Source: Phycisphaerae bacterium
Lineage (GTDB): Bacteria > Planctomycetota > Phycisphaerae > UBA1845
Assembly (NCBI GenBank): GCA_029260025.1
Contig: JAJDDZ010000209.1
Coordinates: 1 to 34,685, forward strand
Reading direction: 5' to 3'
Length of the DNA: 34,685 nt
The notes beneath the pieces are model-generated. The model was not told the DNA's origin. It searched no databases and worked only from the letters and a program-made list of their open reading frames with translations. Shown here piece after piece: positions 27,565 through 34,685 of the stretch. Numbering within the stretch: position 1 is the first letter of the stretch; every line of letters starts with the position of its first letter. Position numbers and translations under genes: made by a program.

Positions 27565-27745
27565 GAAATCGCCAAGAAACAATGAGTCCGATACTACGGT
27601 CGCTACGCACCCGGCGCGCGCCCCTTCAACATCGTTTTCGTCCACCCACGATCATCGCTGGATAGAGACGCCTTACCTCGACGACATTGACGATTAACCG
27701 TAAGATATCGGACGGATTCGCGAGACGCCCGAGAGCAGCAACATC

Positions 27746-28171
27746 ATGCCCAAGGAAAAATGGTACAAAGACGGTCTAAAATTCGCCTGCACCCAGTGCG
27801 GAAACTGCTGCAGCGGCGACCCCGGCTACGTCTGGGCGACCAAGGATGAAATCAAGAAAATCTCCGAGTTCCTCGGTCGAGACGATGCCTGGTTAGACAA
27901 AAAACACGTCCGACGCGTTGGCTTGCGGTATAGTTTGACAGAAAAAAAAGACGGCGACTGTATCTTCCTAGCGCGCGACGGTGAGAAGGTTGGCTGTAGT
28001 ATTTACTCGGTCCGCCCGATGCAATGTCGAACCTGGCCATTCTGGACAGAGAATCTCAAATCCGAAGCCGCCTGGAACGAACACAGCGAAACGTTGTGCC
28101 CTGGTATGAACCAAGGAAAAAAGCACGACTTCGTCCAAATCGAGCTAATTCGCAAGCAGCGAACGTGGTAG
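27746..28171 (+). CDS. YkgJ-family Cys-cluster (putative Zn/Fe-chelating) protein
   Basis: FACTQCGNCCSGDPGYVWAT, CIFLARDGEKVGCSIYSVRPMQCRTWPFW. Confidence 0.9.
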   Translation: MPKEKWYKDGLKFACTQCGNCCSGDPGYVWATKDEIKKISEFLGRDDAWLDKKHVRRVGLRYSLTEKKDGDCIFLARDGEKVGCSIYSVRPMQCRTWPFWTENLKSEAAWNEHSETLCPGMNQGKKHDFVQIELIRKQRTW

Positions 28172-28300
28172 GGAGGGGCTTCAAAGGGAAAGCTCTTGTG
28201 TGGCACCGGTTTGTAACCTGTGCAAAGTCACGCATACGCGCGTGAACTGGACACGCAACCCTAATCCGGCGCTTTGAGAAAACATGCGACGCGTCCCCGC

Positions 28301-29242
28301 CTATTTCTTAACTAAAAGCCCAGCCTTCAGCGTCGCAAGCTTCCCCGCTGGCAACTTCGAGGTCTTCTTCAGTACGTCCATGTAGTACGCAACTTCAAAA
28401 TCCTCAACCGGGTATCCGCAGTTACCCTCCGGACCAACAGAGTCAACCAGCTTCTTCCCGTTCCCATCGATCACGGCAAAAAACGGGATGCCAAGGCCTT
28501 CATCTTTCCCAAACTCTTCCGCCACGTCTTCCCCGTCCGTCATGCGTTCAATGTCGATCTTCACCCGAACGAAAGCGCTATCGAAAATCGCAACAACGTC
28601 TTCGCGGGCAAAGTACGCGTCGAACTTCTTACACCAGCTGCACCAAGGGGCTGAGAAGTGTGCGAATACCTGCTTCGACTCAGACTTTGCTTTCGCAATA
28701 GCAGATGACATCACCGCCTCCGCCGAAACCGGGGCTGCTTTGTACTTCTTTAGGACCTCGTGAACCTTGCCGTGGTCATAGCCCTTGCCTTTTTCAAGCG
28801 GTTCCGTGTTAATCGCCGCCAGCTTCTTCCCGTCCGCATCAAGCACCACCCAAACAGGCAGCCCCTTCTCGATCGGATTCCCATACTTGGCGATCGTCGC
28901 TGCGTTGTGTTGTCTCTCGCCGACCGTGTCCACATCAACAAGCACGAGAACGTATTCATAGTTCATCGTCTTGGCGATCTCTTTGTCGTCCGCGAGAACC
29001 CCGTGCAAGATGTGACACCAACTACACCAGTTCGCTCCGAATTGAAGAAGTACCCGCTTGTTGTCATGCTTGGCAATTTCAAGGGCGTCGGCGATTTGCT
29101 GCGCACCGTCAGCCGTTGTGTCGTAAATAGCAGGGCGTTTCTTCTTATCGCCAGCCGCCACGCTCGGGCACGTCACACCCAGTGCGATCGCCGCGGCCAA
29201 ACAAAGTTGAACAGCCGCTGATGTACGTCTGCAAATGGACAT
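28301..29242 (-). CDS. Secreted protein with two thioredoxin-like domains
   Basis: Signal peptide MSICRRTSAAVQLCLAAAIALGVTCPSVAA (start at 29242); two CSWC motifs (GANWCSWCHILHG and SAPWCSWCKKFDA). Confidence 0.88.
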   Translation of the reverse strand: MSICRRTSAAVQLCLAAAIALGVTCPSVAAGDKKKRPAIYDTTADGAQQIADALEIAKHDNKRVLLQFGANWCSWCHILHGVLADDKEIAKTMNYEYVLVLVDVDTVGERQHNAATIAKYGNPIEKGLPVWVVLDADGKKLAAINTEPLEKGKGYDHGKVHEVLKKYKAAPVSAEAVMSSAIAKAKSESKQVFAHFSAPWCSWCKKFDAYFAREDVVAIFDSAFVRVKIDIERMTDGEDVAEEFGKDEGLGIPFFAVIDGNGKKLVDSVGPEGNCGYPVEDFEVAYYMDVLKKTSKLPAGKLATLKAGLLVKK

Positions 29243-29369
29243 GGTGTTTCTCTCCGTTTTGGGAATAAGGATAGGCTCGCCGCAGGTTCGTCGCTCGAAA
29301 CGTTTTGCTGGCTGAGTTTCGCGGGTTCCGAGTGTATCACCCGAGCGCGACAAACGCCAAGAAGACTGC

Positions 29370-29846
29370 TCAATCGTCCTTTGTCTCGTCCTCGTCGGGC
29401 TTTTCTGAGTCGTCCCCACCCGTTCCCTCGCCGCGTTTCACTCCCCGCCAACGCGCGAAAGGCCCCCGGAAGAAAGCAATCAAAGGATACAACCCCATAA
29501 TGAACCCAACATTCGCCACCAGCACCGCGCAAAGAGGATAAAGCGTCCCCACTGCACAGCTCTTGAGCTCAAGATCCGGCGGCGCAATGCTCGACCCGAC
29601 GTACGCCGGATAAAACTCAACCCACCCAAGCTCCGCCGCATAAGCATCAAGTGGCCACCACCCCCGAAGAGGCCCAGTAAACTCAATCCGCGACTCCCCA
29701 TCCCCAAAGCTAACACGAAGCTTCGTCCCCCCGTCGTATTCGCTGCCAACAGTCCAAATAGACTCACTCGTCCACATCATCGCCGCATAAAGCAACAAGA
29801 ACGCCGACAAGCAACTCAGCAATAGTATGGATGCTTTGCGAATCAT
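29370..29846 (-). CDS. Hypothetical two-TM membrane protein
   Basis: 158 aa: N-terminal TM ASILLLSCLSAFLLLYAAMMW, C-terminal TM LYPLCAVLVANVGFIMGLYPLIAFF, acidic tail. Confidence 0.6.
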   Translation of the reverse strand: MIRKASILLLSCLSAFLLLYAAMMWTSESIWTVGSEYDGGTKLRVSFGDGESRIEFTGPLRGWWPLDAYAAELGWVEFYPAYVGSSIAPPDLELKSCAVGTLYPLCAVLVANVGFIMGLYPLIAFFRGPFARWRGVKRGEGTGGDDSEKPDEDETKDD

Positions 29847-29862
29847 CGCAGACGTTCATCCA

Positions 29863-30663
29863 TCATAAACAGAGGCCAATATATTTCTCAACAAACCGAG
29901 CATTCGTCCCCCCTGTATGTCCGCCCGCATTGTCCGCACTCGCAAATTCCTTCCGCCACGCGATATCTTTCACCTTTGCGTAAAGACGTTTCTGAGAAGC
30001 CGTCGCATCGCGCGGTTTGTGAAACCCCTTGATCCCCGCAGAGCACGGCCCGCAAAACTTACGGTCAGCCGTCCCCGCAATCGCAACAGCAAACCTCAGC
30101 ATCTTGTCTTTCTTCGATGTCAAAACGTAGAACTTATCACGAACTTTCGCAAGGGCGTTCGATAAATCGTAGTGCTTACTCAACGACGATCCAAGAAGCA
30201 CAACATTCGAAACCCGGTGCGTCAACGGCAGTTCCTCAAGCGCATAGACCGCGACCGCGGTCCCGGCCGATAGCCCCATCAGGTTCACCGCAGCCCCAGG
30301 ATGCGAATCCATGTAGGCCACGATCTCCGCTGCCACCTCGCGAGCTTTTTTTCGTTTGTACTTGTTGCTGGTGTTTTGATCCGCAACGATCCCAAACCCC
30401 GTCTGCCACGAACGGTTCTCAAACCCGCCCGGATACCCGCCAGCTTTGAGACCAGCCCGAACACCCCTCCCCCAGTCGGTCAGCTTGCTACCTCCGCCCG
30501 CACCATCAAGATAATAAACCTTCCCATACCGATCGAGCTCATGCTCATGAACATGCGTAATCGCACACCCACCAAAGTTCAACAGAAACCCCACTGCCAA
30601 GAACTTCAAAACCATCAAGAACCCTCCGAAATCGTTAATCAGAAATCGATCCCTTTCGCCCAC
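29863..30663 (-). CDS. Alpha/beta-hydrolase-like lipoprotein
   Basis: GLSAGTAVAVYALEELPL nucleophile-elbow-like GxSxG; Cys-containing signal region VLKFLAVGFLLNFGGC; actual start may be internal. Confidence 0.6.
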   Translation of the reverse strand: MGERDRFLINDFGGFLMVLKFLAVGFLLNFGGCAITHVHEHELDRYGKVYYLDGAGGGSKLTDWGRGVRAGLKAGGYPGGFENRSWQTGFGIVADQNTSNKYKRKKAREVAAEIVAYMDSHPGAAVNLMGLSAGTAVAVYALEELPLTHRVSNVVLLGSSLSKHYDLSNALAKVRDKFYVLTSKKDKMLRFAVAIAGTADRKFCGPCSAGIKGFHKPRDATASQKRLYAKVKDIAWRKEFASADNAGGHTGGTNARFVEKYIGLCL

Positions 30664-31186
30664 GCATCAAATACCCAACCCAAAGTCGCGTAGGCCACGC
30701 AAGCACACTAATCGACGACAACAACAAGACGCCAGACATCGGCACGCTCAGCGTCAGATCCCCGCAAACCTGGTAGCTTGCAATCGGATCCCCGCCAACG
30801 CCTTGCACAGCATAATTCCGCTCAAGATCAAAAACATACCAGACCCGCGAGACCTCAGCCTCAGGGAAATCAGTAAAGATCTCAGGGCCAAAGTCATTGG
30901 CTGCGATCGGCGGATCGAGACCAACCTCCGGTCCGCATTGCGTCACATCAAAAGAAAAATCCCCATCAGCCACAGAGATCGCCCCCGGCTTCGCAGCCCA
31001 GCCAATAAAGTCAGCAAGCAAAGAATCCCCACTCGTATCCCACCGCCCGTTCATCGCCGCCTGCACCCATATGATCATAAGGCAAGCCCACATCGCCAAA
31101 GACGGAACAAGAAGAACAATCGCAAGTCCCAACCGAGCCCGCCGAAATAACCGTCCAATGATCAACGCAAAACCTCCGTGCCGCAT
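30635..31186 (-). CDS. Hypothetical membrane protein, member of coupled tandem gene set
   Basis: 183 aa, N- and C-terminal TMs; start overlaps the stop of the upstream gene (31162..31641). Confidence 0.6.
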   Translation of the reverse strand: MRHGGFALIIGRLFRRARLGLAIVLLVPSLAMWACLMIIWVQAAMNGRWDTSGDSLLADFIGWAAKPGAISVADGDFSFDVTQCGPEVGLDPPIAANDFGPEIFTDFPEAEVSRVWYVFDLERNYAVQGVGGDPIASYQVCGDLTLSVPMSGVLLLSSISVLAWPTRLWVGYLMRGRKGSISD

Positions 31187-31641
31187 TCAGGACAAACGCC
31201 TGACTCGTTGCCGGTCAAGTTGTATTCGCAGCGGATACATAAGCCAGCCTTGAGCCGACGCCGCTTGACAAGAAAAGGCAAGAGTGGAACGACAACCACC
31301 AGCAGAGAGGCGAGCAGTGGAACGTGAAGCGGAAACTTGAACTCCCACTCACCACCCCCGAGATCATTGAAGCTCGGCAAGAGCGTCCAAGGGCTGTATA
31401 TCGGCGAGCTGTAAGACCGGAAAGCTCCATACCAAGGGCGGGCGATTGGTACTGCTCCTAGATTCTTTACGTTATTGCCAAACACGACGCCATGCTCAAT
31501 GTAGAGATAGTAGCGGCTTTGACTGTCCGTCCATCCCATGACCCGGAAAAAGCTATTGGAAATCGTGAAAACTGTCAGCGTCATGCAACCCAAAGCGACC
31601 CACCACCACCATCGCCGTTTGTTCTGTCTCAAAGAACCCAC
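31162..31641 (-). CDS. Membrane protein with C-terminal CxxCxYxLTGNxSGxCPECG zinc ribbon
   Basis: 159 aa: TM segments and C-terminal CIRCEYNLTGNESGVCPECGTEVLR. Confidence 0.75.
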   Translation of the reverse strand: MGSLRQNKRRWWWWVALGCMTLTVFTISNSFFRVMGWTDSQSRYYLYIEHGVVFGNNVKNLGAVPIARPWYGAFRSYSSPIYSPWTLLPSFNDLGGGEWEFKFPLHVPLLASLLVVVVPLLPFLVKRRRLKAGLCIRCEYNLTGNESGVCPECGTEVLR

Positions 31642-32297
31642 TCCGTTTCCTTACCACACTCCGAACACCGCCCCGACTCATTCCCCGTAAGATCATACCC
31701 GCATTTCGCACAAAGCCGGTTTCGCCCCCTCCGCGAACGCTTGAACGGCCCCAAGATCAAAGGAATCGCACGGGATCCTACTGCGATTAGCAACAGGGCA
31801 GCTCCGAATGCAACGATGGGCATTCTCACGGTATGTTGTACTGGCGTGGTTTGCGGGACCCACTTAATAAAGCCTTGTTCAACATCGGAATCTCGAACCC
31901 TCGATCCGTAATGACAGCCTTTTGAATTGGGATTGCGATTACGACTACCCTCGCGGTTGCGCTGCAATCCAGCCAGAGTCCACTTCCAACCACCTTCATA
32001 GTTAGCGCACCGAACACGCCATAGAAAGCCAAACGAGTCTACGCGAACGCCAGTATCGCGACGAACACCAGTCGCGACGTATCCATATTCAATTTCGATA
32101 CTGCCGGTTTCGACCACAAGGGAAAGATCACATGGAGGAGAACTAAGCAGGTCAAGGCGGCAGGGAAGAATCCAGCCAATAATCCAAAGACAAACAGTAA
32201 CGCCGATCAACACAAGCCAGAGGGTCGGTAATATTCTCGATGCTACGCGACCCGCCCGCTTCGCAAACCGCCGTAACCGATGACGCTTCCTAGTCAT
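31629..32297 (-). CDS. Membrane protein with C-terminal CGYDLTGNESGRCSECG zinc ribbon
   Basis: 222 aa: LCAKCGYDLTGNESGRCSECGKETEWVL; overlaps neighbours at both ends. Confidence 0.75.
   Translation of the reverse strand: MTRKRHRLRRFAKRAGRVASRILPTLWLVLIGVTVCLWIIGWILPCRLDLLSSPPCDLSLVVETGSIEIEYGYVATGVRRDTGVRVDSFGFLWRVRCANYEGGWKWTLAGLQRNREGSRNRNPNSKGCHYGSRVRDSDVEQGFIKWVPQTTPVQHTVRMPIVAFGAALLLIAVGSRAIPLILGPFKRSRRGRNRLCAKCGYDLTGNESGRCSECGKETEWVL
31651..31700. repeat. 50-bp direct repeat, copy 1 (zinc-ribbon coding)
   Basis: ttaccacactccgaacaccgccccgactcattccccgtaagatcataccc; 49/50 identical to 32304-32353. Confidence 0.95.
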
Positions 32298-32875
32298 ATT
32301 GATTTACCACACTCCGAACACCGCCCCGATTCATTCCCCGTAAGATCATACCCACAACATTGGCAAAATCCCGGCGGATACCCCCGATCCTGCAGCCAAA
32401 CGACAAGCGTCGGTATCGCGAAAACGAAAAGAGGCATCCAGAGGGGGATCAGCGTTAGCCCAATCGTCCCACCGCTATCAGCGACTGGCCAAAACATTCC
32501 CATTCCTGTGGTCAATCTTCCAGTCATTGTAGATTCGGCGATGAAGAGCGTACCGTAAAGTGCATAGATATCTGATGGATTATTCGGGAACCCTCCGCCC
32601 ACCCAGAAGGCAACGAACAGAACGAAGCCAACTCCCATGGAAATCGTTAGCCCAATCCACTTTGAAACGCTGCGCCGAATCGAAAATAAGCGATATATGC
32701 CAAACGTGACAAGGCAAACCGCGAAAACAAAGCCAGGTTTCCTGACGCTCGCGAAGTAGCCATAAAACAAGTAGACGGCACAAATCAATCCTGACAGAAT
32801 CGCAGCCGTTCCGCTAATAACCCGACCAACCACTGAAATCGCACTCAAGCTTGTTGATTCGCGTCTTCGCCACAT
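32294..32875 (-). CDS. Membrane protein with C-terminal CGYDLTGNESGRCSECG zinc ribbon
   Basis: 193 aa: CQCCGYDLTGNESGRCSECGKSI; 4-nt stop/start overlap with the next gene. Confidence 0.75.
   Translation of the reverse strand: MWRRRESTSLSAISVVGRVISGTAAILSGLICAVYLFYGYFASVRKPGFVFAVCLVTFGIYRLFSIRRSVSKWIGLTISMGVGFVLFVAFWVGGGFPNNPSDIYALYGTLFIAESTMTGRLTTGMGMFWPVADSGGTIGLTLIPLWMPLFVFAIPTLVVWLQDRGYPPGFCQCCGYDLTGNESGRCSECGKSI
32304..32353. repeat. 50-bp direct repeat, copy 2 (zinc-ribbon coding)
   Basis: ttaccacactccgaacaccgccccgattcattccccgtaagatcataccc; one mismatch to copy 1. Confidence 0.95.
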
Positions 32876-32925
32876 TCCAAACAGTCTCCGAACTCATCCC
32901 CCATCCAATTATACCCATGCTGACA
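32845..32925 (-). pseudogene. Remnant of a fourth zinc-ribbon C-terminus
   Basis: Minus-strand frame reads CQHGYNWMGDEFGDCLECGEDANQQA* (cf. C..CGYDLTGNESGRCSECG), preceded by an in-frame stop at 32935-32937; first Cys pair degraded. Confidence 0.6.
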
Positions 32926-33069
32926 GCGCGAGGCTCACGAAACGGCGAACGACCATCGTTCGCCGCAGTTTCGACGTTTGAATCAGAATCTTGACGAAAA
33001 CGCAAATCTCGCCTATATTCGTTCCGTGCAGCACCTATCTGGTCAATATTTTGAGCGAGGCGGTTCGCG

Positions 33070-33858
33070 ATGAACACCGTCGCAGTAATCCCGGCTCGCT
33101 ACGCCTCCACTCGACTCCCTGCAAAACCCCTCGCTTCAAGAACCGGAAAGTTCCTCGTTCAGCACGTTTGCGAACAGGTCCAAAAGTCACGCCTGATCGA
33201 TAGGGCGGTCGTTGCGACGGACGACCAGCGAATCGTCGACGCCGTAACCTCTTTCGGCGGCGAGGCTCGCATGACCGATCCCAATCATCCAACAGGCACA
33301 GACCGCGTCGGTGAGATTGCCGAACTGTTGAAACTTGGTTCCGACGACCTCGTGTTAAATGTTCAGGGCGATGAGCCGGAGATGAGTCCCGAGAGCTTAG
33401 ACGCGTTGGTCCAGCGCATGACCGCCTCATCAGACGGCCCACGCATCGGCACCATCGCAGCCCGCTTTCCAGACGATGGACCCAAAGAGGGTTTCCGATC
33501 GCCCCACGATCCAAATTGCGTCAAGGTGGTACTGGACGAATCCGGCCGGGCGCTTTACTTTTCGCGTAGTCCGATTCCTTACCCGCGCGACGCCTCGGGA
33601 CATATCGAAAAACCGTCGCGATGGTTTCTGCATCTCGGAGTCTATGCGTTTCGCGTCGATGCGTTGCGGAGTCTGACCGGCGGACGCTTAAAGCCAACAG
33701 AATTAGAAAAAACAGAATCGTTAGAGCAATTGCGGTGGTTGGGCGCAGGTCATTCGATAGTCGTCGTAGAGGTGAAGGAACGCTCATCGGGAATCGACAC
33801 CCCGGAGGACTACGCCGCCTTCGTCGCCCGATACGAAAAAGCAGAGCAAAGCGTCTAA
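33070..33858 (+). CDS. kdsB: 3-deoxy-manno-octulosonate cytidylyltransferase (CMP-KDO synthetase)
   Basis: VAVIPARYASTRLPAKPLA, VVATDDQRI, HPTGTDRVGEIAE, VLNVQGDEPEMSPE, LYFSRSPIPYPR, GVYAFRVDAL. Confidence 0.96.
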   Translation: MNTVAVIPARYASTRLPAKPLASRTGKFLVQHVCEQVQKSRLIDRAVVATDDQRIVDAVTSFGGEARMTDPNHPTGTDRVGEIAELLKLGSDDLVLNVQGDEPEMSPESLDALVQRMTASSDGPRIGTIAARFPDDGPKEGFRSPHDPNCVKVVLDESGRALYFSRSPIPYPRDASGHIEKPSRWFLHLGVYAFRVDALRSLTGGRLKPTELEKTESLEQLRWLGAGHSIVVVEVKERSSGIDTPEDYAAFVARYEKAEQSV

Positions 33859-33921
33859 GCAAAGTCGGTCAAGCAGGTACAAGCAGCAAGAACTAAAACC
33901 GGGAAGCGAGCACAACACTAG

Positions 33922-34685
33922 ATGAGTGAATCAGAGCTATCCAAGATAGGCCACGCGAGCGAAGACACAGAGTTCTTCACCCCTATGCCCGCTGGCTATA
34001 CGCCCGGAAAGACCAAGTACGTCGTCGTATTCGGCACGGTCATGAGCGGTCTGGGCAAGGGCATCTTCTCAAGCTCCCTCGCCAAGGTGCTCAAGGACAA
34101 GGGTCTTACAGTTGCACCCATCAAACTAGAGGGCTACCTCAACCGCGACAGCGGCACGCTCAACCCATTCCGTCACGGCGAAGTCTTCGTCTTAGATGAC
34201 GGCATGGAATGCGACATGGACCTGGGCACCTACGAGCGAATGCTCAACCAGGACGTCTCAAGGCTGAACTTCACGACCAGCGGGCAGATTTTCTCATCGG
34301 TCTTGGAGAAAGAGCGAAAAGGGCGTTACTTGGGTCGCGACGTCCAGATGATCCCGCACGTCACTGGCGAGGTAAAACTAAGACTTCGCGAGTTGGCTGT
34401 TTCTTCTCAGGCGGACGTCGTTTTTGTCGAAATCGGCGGAACTGTCGGCGACGTCGAAAACGCCTATTACATCGAAGCAGTCCGCGAGATGTCATTTGAA
34501 GAAGGCCCCAGCAATTTCTCCTTCGTCGCACTCACGTACATCGTAGCCCCAAGCATCCTCGGCGAGCAAAAATCAAAACCAGCCCAGCTAAACCTCAAGC
34601 TCCTAAACGCCGCCGGCATTCATCCCAACATCATCGCCTGCCGCGCTTCGTCACCCGTTAGCAAGAAAGTCCGCGAGAAAATCGC
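33922..34685 (+). CDS. pyrG: CTP synthase, N-terminal synthetase domain (truncated by window end)
   Basis: TKYVVVFGTVMSGLGKGIFSSSLAKVLK, GTLNPFRHGEVFVLDDGMECDMDLGTYERML, VQMIPHVTGEVK, VFVEIGGTVGDVENAYYIEAVR; open at 3' end. Confidence 0.93.
   Translation, partial: MSESELSKIGHASEDTEFFTPMPAGYTPGKTKYVVVFGTVMSGLGKGIFSSSLAKVLKDKGLTVAPIKLEGYLNRDSGTLNPFRHGEVFVLDDGMECDMDLGTYERMLNQDVSRLNFTTSGQIFSSVLEKERKGRYLGRDVQMIPHVTGEVKLRLRELAVSSQADVVFVEIGGTVGDVENAYYIEAVREMSFEEGPSNFSFVALTYIVAPSILGEQKSKPAQLNLKLLNAAGIHPNIIACRASSPVSKKVREKI

Overview
The window looks like a planctomycete-type bacterial chromosome segment (inference: C-terminal 'CGYDLTGNxSGxCxECG' zinc ribbons, DCNxNGxPDxCD repeat protein with an IPTL-type tail, kdsB-pyrG pair). 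Recognisable housekeeping genes are sucC, rho, tRNA-Ala(CGC), kdsB and the 5' part of pyrG. Two observations stand out. (1) At 141..677 an AhpD/carboxymuconolactone-decarboxylase-like gene has an in-frame TGA exactly where the second Cys of the CxxC motif belongs (NECHY-U-IHHHAAGL). A GGCA-GGUCU-UGCC hairpin follows, and its AGGUCU apical loop lies at nt +21..+26 from the U of UGA, which is the position I recall for E. coli fdhF SECIS. This is very likely a selenoprotein. (2) On the minus strand, 724..5556 is an operon-like cluster: a membrane protein, a Ser/Thr kinase with two zinc ribbons, a TM zinc-ribbon protein, and three coiled-coil proteins that share a motif (MLxRQLxI/V). The three look like distant ESCRT-III/Snf7 relatives; one has an upstream winged-helix-like segment, resembling a CHMP7/CdvB-style architecture. 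This is the best candidate for an undescribed system. Other notable items: a Gly/Arg-rich insertion in the Rho Q-loop, a tandem family of zinc-ribbon-tailed membrane proteins with a decayed fourth copy, a fused C45-like/M1-like secreted protein, an Nramp homologue lacking the canonical metal motifs, and sucC without adjacent sucD. All assignments come from reading translations by eye; no database search was run.
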